From assembly GCA_025738555.1 (NCBI GenBank), contig JAOVFP010000004.1:2790001-2854000 (forward strand): a DNA stretch of 64,000 bases, given 5' to 3'. Source of the stretch: Cyathus striatus (taxonomy: Eukaryota; Basidiomycota; Agaricomycetes; Agaricales; Nidulariaceae). Position numbers and translations under genes: made by a program. Under the pieces are notes generated by a model. The model had not been told where the DNA came from and made no database searches. It worked only from the letters and a program-made list of their open reading frames with translations. Each line of letters opens with the position of its first letter. The first letter of the stretch is position 1. Below are positions 48,261-59,279 of the stretch, one piece after another.

Positions 48261-48619
48261 TTTTGTTTTTGTACTTATATCATTGTTTATACAAGCACTA
48301 TACATGTTATATACATAGTAGACATCTATAAAGATAATTTTATACACTTTAGGTGGTTTCAGATTTGTACCATACAGAAATATATGTAAACTGTATGCAT
48401 GGTATGCATGGTATTTTTATGGTATTGATCAGTACTGCATGGTACATGCATGGTACATCAAGTACCATTCAGTACTGTGTAGTGTTGCTGCAAGGTGAAG
48501 TGAGGCCATTCCAAGGTCTTGGCTATTTCACCTCAAGGTAGCTTGAGGTATTACCAAGGTACCTTGGAAACCAATGTTGTCTGACTAACAGAATGTAGTG
48601 TTATGTGATATTAGGGTGA

Positions 48620-51600
48620 AACTAGCATACAATGTTGGTACAATGTACATTAATATTATTTGTAGTCTTACTGTTACTACTAAATTACTCCTGTGATAGA
48701 TCAATTAAAGATTCCAACTTGTCAATTCATCCTGCCACTATCATTTCCTCCATAACTGATGAGTCAATGTCAATAACTGTGGCACATTCTTCTTCTGTTG
48801 CCAAGAGACTGCACCTGAATAGTATTTAAGCCATTAAACAAACTAGTAAACTTGAGAAAACAGAACATACTGAATATGATTTTCCACATGATCAAATTCA
48901 ATGAAATCACCTTCTTCACTCATCTGTCGAGCCAGTGCCACCATCATTGTGTTATTATTTGATGCATTGTCAAGTGTCACCATACCAATCTATCACAATG
49001 TTAGGTACTAAGAATAAGGCACTAGAGAATATTAACCTTTCATAATATCCCAAGATCCTTTAGAATTTTCATAGCTTCCTTGGCCATATTTTCCCCCATG
49101 TGACTTCCATGAAGTGTTGCGATAAAGTTCTGGTTGGGACGTTTATTGTACAAGTCTGATAGTCATGTGATTTACAAGTTCAAAGAACAAGTCAATCAGT
49201 TTATCAAGTTCAAGTCTCTATTCACAAGCTCTTAAGTTGTTTAGACTTAAGTATGAGCGAAGTGAATGAATCAAAAGTAAAGCTAATTCAATTTAAGCTG
49301 AAGCTTGAGCTCTACAGCCCAAGTTACTACTGTTTAAATACAAACAAGTTCCTACTAATAATAAGTAAGAATGTAACTAAATAAGTCAAGATACTGTGCA
49401 TTGACTGTGCAATACTGCGGCACAGTAAGAAGAAAGAAAGATAGACTAAGTAAGGTAAAAGACTTAAAATGAGTCAGAAGAGAATGACAACCATGTAAGT
49501 AAGAAGTCTTGTGTTTGGTATCAAAGGTGATACCAAACAAGGCGAGAATTTGTAAAGAAATCAGATGTAAATAGAAGAAAGTAAAGAAAATCATAACATG
49601 AAGAGTATGAAAAGCAACAAGCTGGCTTCAAAGAATGAGTTGATTGTCAGAGAACATTGTCAAATAATGAACAGTCATGCCCATGTGCAGACACAAGTTC
49701 TGTCTGGACCAAATGTCACTTGTAACAGAGATATTTCCTAGAGCATTCTTAGACAATAGTCAATAGTAAGTAATTATCAAATCAAAAAAATGAGCCCTTA
49801 CTTGAATTTCCTCTGCCATTTTGTTATATTCCTGCTCAAACTGCTCTCTGATTAAATCTGCCACCTTTGTTTGGTGGGGTATATCATTTTCTGTAATGTC
49901 AGCATTTAAGAAAATGAGTAAGTCTCGTAGTTCTGGACATTCAACAATGTTCATGGACTAGAAACAAATGAGGTGTTAATAATATGAATAAAGCAAAAAT
50001 TCAGCAAAAATTTACCTGGTCATCAACCACAATCCACCTAGCCAAACATGTATAAAATCCATCCAGAGTGAACTGCACACAGTCAAACCATACTCCAGTA
50101 TGCACACTCTGTGATCACTTTCATCCATTGCATACAATGTCCTCCCAGCCTTTGAGCTTCTCCTTTGTAACAGTCTCACTGTAAACCTTCCAATGTTTCT
50201 CATGAAGATGTGTATGTATTGCAGATGTTTGACCCTCTGCACACTTCCACACAGAATGGTTATTTCCTCTGTATAAATAGCAGGTAGGTAGTGATGAATT
50301 AATAACAAAAAATATGACACTTACTTGCATAGTTGACATGCAATGAAGGCTGCATCCTTGGGACATGTTTTTGACAGCTCAATATCCATTGGAATCTCCA
50401 CAATGTCCACCTTGTCCTTTGATGAAACTGGAATGATGAAGAACCAAACATCACTTGCTGCCTTCACCTTGGTCACAGGATCCCCAACCTGGGCATCAGA
50501 GATTATTGATCCATAGTTAGTGCCAATAAAATCTTCAGACCTAACAGTATTATTTGAGATGCCCTCCATCCACAGAGGTGAAACTACAGTTGTCTTTTGG
50601 GGAGCAAGCTGTCTGGTATCACCTGAATGAATTGGCACAAATTTAGATAAAGGAAACAAATATTAAAATGAATTACAGTACATACCTTCAATGCTATAAC
50701 TTGGAACATTCTCTTGATTTCCAATCTGAGCTCATTTAGAAACTGATCCAGTGGAATCAATAGCAGTTAGCTGGCGCTTTTCAGGAGTTATAAATGATGA
50801 AGAAACCACCAAAGGATCATTAAAGGGGTGGTGGCTTCTATAATTCTGTTGAGAATGAGCATATGGCATATATATGTATGGGTTTGTGTCATATCCTGTA
50901 TCGCCTACCTCTGGACTCCTATGCCTTACTCTGCCTTTTCCTTTGCTTACTCCGAACCTTGCTTATGCTCTTAGTATTACTTATTGATTACTGTACATAG
51001 ATTACTTTCATTTCCTTTCCTTCCATTCTACTGAGCTATCCCCTCAGTATTGTAGTATACATATCATAGTGAGTCACTTATCATTCTTAAGTGTGCCACT
51101 ATCTGTTTTACTTTACACCACCATACACACTCACTTCTCTGATGTGTTTTATTATGTTTAATTAGTTATAGTCTTTATTCTATGTATGCCTACCCTGACC
51201 ATACTTCTCCACTGGCCTTGGCCAGCAGCCTTTACTTACTCCAAGTCTCCAGTATTTAAGTAGTACTCAATTTGTACTTAGACTTTAGTTTCGTATTGAA
51301 CTATGTTCTCACCCTTTCGTCTGACTTGAGTTATACCTCTTGTCTTCTGTCTCTTGTCTTCTCCGAAGGGCTTGCCCTTACTCCAAAATCTAGGACCAGG
51401 AATCCCAGGGGCACAGCACATAAGCTAAAGCTGAAGTCCTACCCCCTGAGTTCTCATTCTCTGCTTTCCTCTCATACTCACCTCTTGCTTCTCTGCAGTC
51501 ACCCTCTCATACTCTGCCACCAAGTCAGGCTAGGGGCATGGTTGTGACAGTTTGGTGGAATGTAGTATGGCTGGTGCAGGTTTGGTGGTGTTGAACTCGA

Positions 51601-51666
51601 ATTTTGCTGTCCAATGTGAATATGAGAGGATAGTGGGGAGTGGGTATGATCCATAAAATTGGACAT
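48620..51666 (-). pseudogene. hAT-superfamily transposase gene, interrupted
   Basis: Minus-strand pieces in order. MSNFMDHTHSPLSSHIHIGQ starts near 51666 and runs to the insertion point at 51550. NYRSHHPFNDPLVVSSSFIT continues after the LTR. A BED-type zinc finger follows (AFIACQLC, then after an intron TSAIHTHLHEKHW, about 50360-50160). RWIVVDDQ and SMNIVECPELRDLLIFLNAD come next (50060-49800). The catalytic-core part has SHMGENMAKEAMKILKDLGI (about 49110-49040) and GMVTLDNASNN (about 48980-48950). LDNASNN is a hallmark of Agaricomycete hAT transposases. There are stops, an internal insertion at about 49140-49600 and a solo LTR, and the C-terminal dimerisation region is not recognisable. Confidence 0.7.
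50887..51549 (-). mobile_element. Solo LTR, family 1, copy b, inside the hAT gene
   Basis: TGTCATATCC ... GGTTGTGACA, inverted relative to copy a, flanked by the perfect 5-bp duplication GTTTG (50882-50886 and 51550-51554). It splits the N-terminal coding region of the hAT transposase, so the LTR retrotransposon arrived after the hAT gene. Confidence 0.88.
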
Positions 51667-51723
51667 GGCAGAATTATTGTGGTATACAAGTGCATATGAG
51701 AACTGTCCTTTTATACAGTACAC

Positions 51724-52448
51724 TTACCTAGATTTTGCAGTCCATTGGAGATAAGTTGGAAATTTTTTGTTTCTCTGTTTCAGTGCAGTGTTCTGATTGT
51801 GAAAATTTTTATAACTATGGAAACTGTAGTATAGGCCAAGTGTTTAGAAAGATAATGAAGTGAAATTTTTAAGGAAGTGGGAGCCGTGTAGCATGAGCAG
51901 AACTAGGCAATGGCACAGGTGCACCATTGAAGAGGGAAACTTGGGTTTGAAGGTCCTACACAAAGAAATGTGAGCAGCTGGCATGTCCATCCAGCATTAG
52001 GGTTCTAAGGCGACAGAATAGAATAGTTAGAAACATATGTGAGGGAGTTAATGACATAGCAATTGACAGAACTTCAAGATGAAGTTCTGAGATGAATCTG
52101 GTTGAGTGAGGTCAGATTTCAATGAGTCAGATTGAATAGCATCACAGAACGTTGCAAACAGCGACAGAAAACGAATATGGAATGCTTAGATGAGAGCTTG
52201 AGGATGTGAACTTCACTGAATTTCGATATACCTAGATGTACAGTTTAAATAGAAAAAGAATGAAAGAATATACCTAAAAGAGTGAAATGAGTGTAAGGCC
52301 AAGAAAAAAGTAGTATTAAAATAATTGTTTCAAGGAGCCAAAACACGAGCTTGTTTGCAATAGAATGCAGAGAATGAATGGAAACATAGGGAGAGAAAGG
52401 GAATATATTGAGATGTTGATATGAGGGCAGTTAGATCTTGAAGCACCA
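51724..52448. other. Gene-free stretch
   Basis: Between the hAT relic and the next element. No supported frame, and no hAT terminal repeat could be fixed here. Confidence 0.35.
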
Positions 52449-52767
52449 CTATTGAGGAGCACTTTATGCTTGCCCCCTGTTACATGTGGAATCCACATGT
52501 ACTTCATATGTACTACACTCCACCTCAAATGTATTTAAATCAGCAAATTTCCATTCAAATTTGCGATTTTTGTATGCATGAAGTACACATGTAGTGCACA
52601 TGTAGGGGTGAAATATCGAAATTCCACATGGAATTGCAAAGTGAAATTCACAAGGAGTGCATGTGAACTAGTTACACTTGTACAGTACATATTGAAGTTA
52701 CATGTAATACACTTACCGGTTACTATTATAATAAAAATAAATGATTTACCATAACAACATGAAGGGG

Positions 52768-52860
52768 AATTGAACCATCAATCTCAGCTTTGATTACTAA
52801 TCACACTAAAAGGCTCTAATTAACAGTTAAGCCAACTGGCTGTATAATATCTTCGAGGCA
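52768..52860 (-). other. tRNA-derived sequence (degenerate)
   Basis: On the minus strand, CAGCCAGTTGG resembles a Pol III A box and GGTTCAATTCC is a good B box about 65 bp further on, with TTAGAGCC between them as in many tRNAs. The anticodon arm does not fold into a standard 5+7+5 structure. I therefore treat it as a tRNA relic or the head of a SINE-like sequence rather than a working tRNA gene. Confidence 0.3.
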
Positions 52861-53139
52861 AAGGCTACATAATGACCTCTGGCACATTTCCGCACATATA
52901 CATCATGTGACATATTGCTAACATGTTTCCAGCTCATCGTTCCTTGCCCTGCTTCTTCACTCTCCACTACCATCTCCCACTCTCCCTACTCTTCCTTCCT
53001 CTCCCACTCTCCCATTCTCCCTTCTCTCTCTCCCTCTCCCCCACTCCCCTTGACCTCTATCCCCTATCAAGAGGGTAAACCCGAAGCAAGACAGCACCAA
53101 AAAGGCAAGAGGGCCATGCATGCAGTGTAGGAGGGGTAG

Positions 53140-53480
53140 AACAGCAACGAGCATGTAGGGCAAGAATGGCGGGGAACAACAAGCGTGGAGGGTCGGAATG
53201 GGGGGGAATGACAGACATGCAGGGCAGGTACAGTGGGGAATGACACGCATGGAGGGCAGGGAAGGTAGGGAACAACATGCATGGAGGGTGGAAATGGTGG
53301 TAAATGACAAGCATGAGGGGCGGGAATGGTGGAGAATGACACATGTGAAGGGCAGGAATAGGGGGGGAATGGTGCACATGGAGGGTAGGAACAGGGGGAA
53401 TGACATGCGTGAAGGGCAGGAAGGGCAGGAACAAGGGGGAACGATGTGCATGGGGGGCGGTGTCGTGGGTGAAACTTGAT
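53140..53480. repeat. G-rich minisatellite
   Basis: Around ten units of about 30-33 bp of the type AATGACA(C/T)GCATG(G/A)AGGGC, each followed by a G/A-rich run. It produces long frames on both strands, which are not genes. Confidence 0.8.
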
Positions 53481-53639
53481 TAGTCATAAACACACACATA
53501 TGGCTATATGGCCCGATGTCCAGAATCCACATCATCCAGATCTTTCCGAATACACTACCAAATAATTCTCATGAGGCACTACTTCTCTAGAAACAAGCAT
53601 ATGGAAACACAAGCCAATACCCCACTTCTTGGTGACCAA

Positions 53640-54060
53640 TAATCGATACTGTTAAAAATAGGACACCATTGTTCTTCACACCCATTGTTCTTCACACTCA
53701 TTGTTCAAGAACAATGCCTATGTATTCGATTACCAAGGACATGCCATTGTTTCTAATAATAGAACCCCATTGTTCCTCACACCCATTGTTCAGAACAATG
53801 TCCATGCATTTGCTTACCAAGGTTATGCCATTGTTTCTAATAATAGAACTCCATTGTTCTTTTGCACCCATTGTGCAGAACAATGTCCTCCTATTCACCC
53901 ATTGTCTTCATGCCCATTGTTTGCTGGGATCTATAAATAGAATTCCATTGTTCATCACCAGAACAATGTAATACTATTTCTGTCACCATTGTTCAAGACC
54001 TGACTCATCTCCTTGAACACCATTGTTCTGTGCAGCCTCCACCTCAAGACAATGGATCCA
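53640..54060. repeat. CCATTGTTC repeat region
   Basis: More than a dozen CCATTGTTC words with inverted GAACAATG partners, in loose 25-60 bp units such as AATAATAGAACCCCATTGTT. Inverted pairs would form small hairpins. Confidence 0.7.
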
Positions 54061-54165
54061 CCATTACCAAATTTGAAGGACAATGCAGGATTGGTTTTGG
54101 ATAGGATTAGTCAGCAGTAGGAGGAAAAGAGCATAAAAGGAGAGAGGAATTGAGCCTTAGACAGT

Positions 54166-54275
54166 AGTTTTATCCACTTTACCACAGCTTGACAGCTAGG
54201 ATTCTACTCACCAGAGTTTTATCCACTTTACCACAGCTTGACAGCTAGGATTCTACTCACCAGAGTTTTATCCAT
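54166..54275. repeat. 49-bp tandem duplication
   Basis: Two full units and a partial third of AGTTTTATCCACTTTACCAC ... ACTCACCAG with a 49-bp period. The units are identical by eye, so recently formed. Confidence 0.85.
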
Positions 54276-55942
54276 TACCAAATAGCCCGCCACTAGCTAG
54301 GATCTTACTCACCTGTTCATCCCCAGTAGTTATTCTTACACATTAGATACAGAATCTATTGTGCTTTTCTTCAGTTCTATTAGTAACGTAAACAATGCAG
54401 CTCAACTCACTGTATAAATAAATTCACAGTAATATCAAAGTAACTCAACTCAACTCAATGTAACGCAGCTCAACTCAACATATTGAATCTCAATGTCACT
54501 TTTATCATATCTATTCAGTAGCAGCACATATTAGTTTATGCACTGCAGTCACCAAGCTACAGTCAGAAACAACCAAGGCCCTCAACTTCGTTTTGACCTT
54601 CACCACAGCACCAATCTTTTTATACAGCCTTCACTGTACATACAAGCTTTCTTAGTATTCCTAGCAGTCATTGTTACCATATACAGCTTTAGCTGTATAC
54701 TCTAGAAACCCTTCCAGTTCATCTTCTATTTACAGCCTTTGCTGTACAATACCAGTCACGGGCCAAGTCCTAAGCAAACCTAGCAAAGCCCCACAGTTCA
54801 TTGCCCATTTACAGTCTTTACTGTACATCCCATATTATAGGAGTTTGCAGGAATACATACGATCAGTATCCCTCGACCCCCAGGTGCTAGGTACGAATAA
54901 AGTCGCTTCCTGCTGAACACCTAAGGTATCAATTACCTTGAATGACAGTGGGAGCAGCCAGGTGACGACAAGCGCTGTTGGGAAGGCAGGCAATGATAGC
55001 AGGGGGGAAGGTGTTGATGACGACGAGTGGGCAGGGGGGCGATGAGCAGGCAAGGTGGGCAGAGTGCAATATCATGTGACCGATATTAAATATTAGTTGT
55101 ACTTAAATAGTTTTAAATATACTATTATTTTTAAATGATTTGAGTGAAGTACACATGGATTCCACATGTACAATTTCATGTGTAGTTCACTTTTTTCATA
55201 GCTAAATTCACCTTCTGCATGAAATTTTTTAAGAAGTGGAATTCACATGTACTTCATGTGGAATTAGGTGAAGTGCATGTGGAAATTCTACAATTAAGTG
55301 TATTTTTGTGAAGTACACATGTAGTTCACATGGAAATGTGTACTACATGTGGAGTACATGTGTATAGGTAGGTGGGTGTAAAGTACTGCTATTGAGCAGT
55401 CTCTCAGTTACTTGAGTCAGTGTTGTAAACATTTCTGTGGTGTTCTTGGTGTCAACTATATAGTTAGTGTTGTGGCAAAGGGGATGGAAGCAGAGAGCAT
55501 TGGGGAGCATGTTGAGGTGACAGAGACAATAACATAGATGTGCTGTTTCAAGCTTGATGATGTGAGCATGTCATGTGACTATATGTGTTTACAGAACTTG
55601 TAGAATTGCTTGTTCCATAGTGCAGGCCAAACACCTGCTCTACACCATACCTGCACAGGTCATGGGTATGGGTACTGGTGGGTATGGGTTAAGCTTTCAG
55701 AATCCGTAACCCACAGGTACCCATAAATAATATATATATATTAAATAAAAATGAGATCTAACAATCTTCAGTAAGCCTAGTACCTTTAGAATAGATGTGT
55801 ACAGTTTACTTTACAATGTAGTGTAAATGTGCTTATACTGAGAATCAATTTCTGCATTTTTTTCAGCCTGTGGGGTTAAGCTTAGGTAGCAGACCTATAT
55901 GTAATTCATTAATATCGTCGTCACTACTCCTATTTGTGCTCG

Positions 55943-56551
55943 TGTCACGTCCCATTCTATTCCACTAGGGACAAGAACCTCGGAGTAGATAGTCTAATAG
56001 CGGAGTAACTTGTACAACGTTAGTAGGATGTGTGGAGATGATGAACAAGTACGGGAGTAGTGGAACATTGGCTTCAACTTGTGTGTTGCGCCCCTTGGAC
56101 TTCCAGTTCCGTATTTAGAACAAAGCGGAGTAAGTGGCAAAATAGCGGAGTTGGCTCAAGGCCCAAGTGGAAGAAGGGTGTAAACATAGTTGATTTGAAA
56201 CTGAAGTCTATCTACATTACAGGAGTAGTTTATATAGTAAACTACTTTGTCTGAATGCATACAGAGTAATGCCCATGGGTATGTGGCATCCTAGGGTTAA
56301 GTAAACTACATGAAATGTAGAACATGGTAAACTAGTAGTACGCCTCTAGATTATAGTCATAGGAGAAATGGCCGCGGCCGGAGAACGAGGTAGTAATATT
56401 AAAGGGAAGGAACAAGTAAACAGTTACAAGTAAACATTAGTAAGGAAGAGTTCGATATATAACAAGTATACATAGTCCGGAGGAAACATACTAAAAGTGG
56501 AGTAAACCCGGAGTTGACTCCAATGGTACAGGGATTGTCACGGATATGACA
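55943..56551 (+). mobile_element. Solo LTR, family 2, copy b
   Basis: TGTCACGTCC ... GGATATGACA, flanked by the perfect 5-bp duplication GCTCG (55938-55942 and 56552-56556). It retains many CG dinucleotides (CGGAGTA words), unlike its relative at 47160, so it is probably younger or less mutated. Confidence 0.88.
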
Positions 56552-56806
56552 GCTCGATCTATTAGATATTATGGCGCCGCATTGCCCTTCATCATACGGT
56601 TCTAACGACGCCACAATCATATTTTTAGGCCAGCTCGTTCCGGAGCTATAATAAATATATATTCAGTCTTCTCATTTATATGTTCCTGCTCTAGCTGCTT
56701 TAATTCTGTTCTCTCAGCTTCGTTACAGCCCCCCTGCTTTGGTTCTACTCTAGCTGCTTTATGTCTGATCTTTCAGCTTCGTTCCAGCTCTCCCTGCTTT
56801 GTTACA

Positions 56807-57117
56807 TGTTAGATATTCTGGGTTGCACAGCTTCTTTGACAGCTGTCACTTGTCACCTGTCATACTTGACAGTTCTGTGATTGACAGATTGACAGCTGTC
56901 AGTTACCTTAGTTACATGGACCTTGGTTGGGACTTTGGTAGACACCCTCAGTATATATACACTCTGTAACTTGGTAGTAGTTAACAAGCTTTCCTCCCCA
57001 TCTTGTGTCTGTGTCAGTGTTTGTGTCTGAGTTCTTGCACCTTTACCACTCTCTCTTTGCTCCATTATCTCACCCTATTCTCTCATTCACTCCTCTCTAT
57101 TCTTGTTACTTCTCACA
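56807..57117 (+). repeat. 5' LTR of the gag-only element
   Basis: 311 bp. It contains several TTGACAG/CTGTCA words and TATATATAC (about 56952), a candidate TATA box. It ends TCTCACA, and GGTTATGGGCCC, the presumed primer-binding region, starts right after it. The tRNA primer was not identified. Confidence 0.85.
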
Positions 57118-57268
57118 GGTTATGGGCCCTGCCTTTTAATCTTTGCCACAACATACTACCACTGCTACTCTCTCTCTATTGACTGTTTTGGTTATTCCAT
57201 TTCAGTTCAAACCACTTGTTCCTCTTTTGTTTTAGCAATCCCATCATCACTCCATCTCATCATTCACC

Positions 57269-58336
57269 ATGTCTATCAATCCTGCTGCCACAATCATCTA
57301 TGCTTCTGTCCCTACCCTCACTTCCACCAACTGGCATGAATGGGCTACATCCATGGGCATGTTCTTTAGAGCTGCTGGTGTTCAGGGGATTTCATTTGGT
57401 TCCCCTTCTAAGGAGGAGAATAAAGATGCTTTGGAGAAGTGGCTGTCTCTTGATGGGCAGATGATTGCCTTCATTTTTGCCAAGGTCCATTCTGATTATC
57501 AGTACCTTGTTAGGGATCTGGAGTCTGGAAAGGCAGCTTGGACTGCACTCAAGGACCATTTTCAGAAGTCTACCATAGGTCATAGGATGCAGTATAGGAA
57601 GGAGTTTCACAGGGTTCCTCATGACATCACCAAACCCATTGACTTCTTTATCCAGTCTGTTGTTGCAGCTTCCAAGAAGCTTTCAGCCTTAGGCTGCACT
57701 GTTGATGACACTGAAGTTGTTGATGTCATTCTCATCAATCTGGATGAGTCCTTCCATACCACTAGGAATGCAATCCTTGCCAGGAAGGATGAACTTACTT
57801 TGGAGGATTTGAAGGTCTTGCTCCAGTCTGCCACTTCTGCAGATATGGACCCCACTTCCACCTCTCTTCCCTCTATCTCTGGTCTTGCTGCTTCTGCTCA
57901 GGGAAGGCATGCATTTGGTAGATCCACAGGTTCAGGTCATGGTCATGCAGGTTCAGGTTATGATCATTCAGGTCACAGATCTCAGGGACACACAGGATTA
58001 TCAGGATTAGGTGGGAGTCCCTCTCTAGTGGATTCCAAGGGCTTTAGATGGTGCAATCCCACCAATGAAGGTGCCTGTCATAGGTGTGGAAGGTCTGGTC
58101 ACATTGCTGCTAGGTGCATGTATGACATGCCTCAGGAGGTTAAAGATTGGATTATGTCCAACTCTTCTCACAACAGGTCTATGCAGCAGGCCAACTTAGC
58201 TTATCATTTCTTGTCTTCACCCATTCACTCCCCCAGCAATTCCCCTCCCTCATCCCCTTACCTCAATGCATCTATGGCTAGGCAATACTTTACTGGAGAT
58301 GTCAATGATGGACTTTCTCACCCTTTGGTTATTTAA
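57269..58336 (+). CDS. Gag (UBN2-type) polyprotein of the gag-only element
   Basis: 355 residues, uninterrupted. The N-terminal capsid-like domain has NWHEWATSMGMFFRAAGVQG, AAWTALKDHFQKSTIG and the family's typical LINLDESFHTTRNAILARKD, as in copia gag (UBN2/DUF4219). A Gly/Ser/His-rich linker (about residues 215-255) precedes one zinc knuckle CHRCGRSGHIAARC (CX2CX4HX4C, about residues 270-283). The tail is Ser/Pro-rich. All arginines use AGA/AGG and no codon contains or creates CG. Role: packaging of element RNA into particles. Confidence 0.88.
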   Translation: MSINPAATIIYASVPTLTSTNWHEWATSMGMFFRAAGVQGISFGSPSKEENKDALEKWLSLDGQMIAFIFAKVHSDYQYLVRDLESGKAAWTALKDHFQKSTIGHRMQYRKEFHRVPHDITKPIDFFIQSVVAASKKLSALGCTVDDTEVVDVILINLDESFHTTRNAILARKDELTLEDLKVLLQSATSADMDPTSTSLPSISGLAASAQGRHAFGRSTGSGHGHAGSGYDHSGHRSQGHTGLSGLGGSPSLVDSKGFRWCNPTNEGACHRCGRSGHIAARCMYDMPQEVKDWIMSNSSHNRSMQQANLAYHFLSSPIHSPSNSPPSSPYLNASMARQYFTGDVNDGLSHPLVI

Positions 58337-58425
58337 TGGACTTTGGATTTGATGGACTTTGGATTCTATGGACTTGTGTTAGATTAGGTGGGAGTTTTGG
58401 TTGTACTGGCTGTGCAAGGTGGGAG

Positions 58426-58736
58426 TGTTAGATATTCTGGGTTGCACAGCTTCTTTGACAGCTGTCACTTGTCACCTGTCATACTTGACAGTTCTGTGAT
58501 TGACAGATTGACAGCTGTCAGTTACCTTAGTTACATGGACCTTGGTTGGGACTTTGGTAGACACCCTCAGTATATATACACTCTGTAACTTGGTAGTAGT
58601 TAACAAGCTTTCCTCCCCATCTTGTGTCTGTGTCAGTGTTTGTGTCTGAGTTCTTGCACCTTTACCACTCTCTCTTTGCTCCATTATCTCACCCTATTCT
58701 CTCATTCACTCCTCTCTATTCTTGTTACTTCTCACA
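58426..58736 (+). repeat. 3' LTR of the gag-only element
   Basis: Reads the same as the 5' LTR over all 311 bp. Preceded by AAGGTGGGAG and followed by TTACGGGCAC, which is the end of the element it inserted into. Confidence 0.88.
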
Positions 58737-59279
58737 TTACGGGCACATAGAAAATTCCAGGCACGCACAAAAGTGAGCATGATTGAGCATGCCACACTCA
58801 AGGTATTTATTTTAGCTCTAAATGGCCCAATTGTGGGTCAAAAAGAGTGTAAATCAAATGTACATACTAGTGTTGTATTGCTGTGTCATATTGTGAATGT
58901 GAGTGATGTTTCTAATCAAGATATGAAGTCAAATCTTGAAGAATAGTATTTATACTTCACACTCAAACAGGTGCGTGCACGCTCATGTTCACGCTCAAGG
59001 TGTGAGCATGGATTGAGCATGCATGCACACATCACACTCAAGATTTCACTTCACACTCAGAGTCAACATCTCACGCACAGGGTTCATACATTCATGCACA
59101 GGGTCTGAGGTTTCATGCTCAAGGTCATCAACTCACACTCAAGGTCTGTCAACTCATGCTCAAGGTCTGCCAACTCACGCTCAAAGTTTTTACTTCACAC
59201 TCACAAAAAAATTATATGTTACATATATATTTTGGCTTCACTTGCATGTGGGAGGAAAAGTAAGTTGGAAGTGTAATCT

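Larger units (their letters stand above)
52457..55388. mobile_element. hAT-type non-autonomous element with 8-bp duplication
   Basis: CTATTGAG flanks both ends (52449-52456 and 55389-55396), an 8-bp duplication typical of hAT elements. The right end, read inward, is CAGTACTTTACACCCACC and the left end GAGCACTTTATGCTTGCC. Inside each end are inverted arrays of ACATGTAGTTCACATG-like words (52490-52700 and 55150-55360). The 2.9-kb interior holds two minisatellites, a tandem duplication and a tRNA-like sequence, but no transposase. Confidence 0.78.
56807..58736 (+). mobile_element. Gag-only LTR retrotransposon (TR-GAG-like), LTRs read as identical
   Basis: Two 311-bp direct repeats, 56807-57117 and 58426-58736, run TGTTAGATATTC ... 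CTTCTCACA and are identical when read side by side. A purine tract AAGGTGGGAG abuts the 3' LTR. Target duplication: TTACA before and TTACG after, one change. Total 1,930 bp with one gene (gag) and no protease, integrase or reverse transcriptase, so it needs a helper element. Gag type suggests a Ty1/copia relative. I read every line of the element and found no CG dinucleotide. Confidence 0.9.

Noticed and set aside
49140..49600. Possible further LTR insertion inside the hAT relic
   Set aside because: The transposase similarity is interrupted here, but I found no TG...CA ends with a duplication, so it was left unnamed.
52957..53535. 192-codon minus-strand frame rich in Cys, Pro and His
   Set aside because: It is the translation of a 30-33 bp minisatellite; frames on both strands are open for the same reason.
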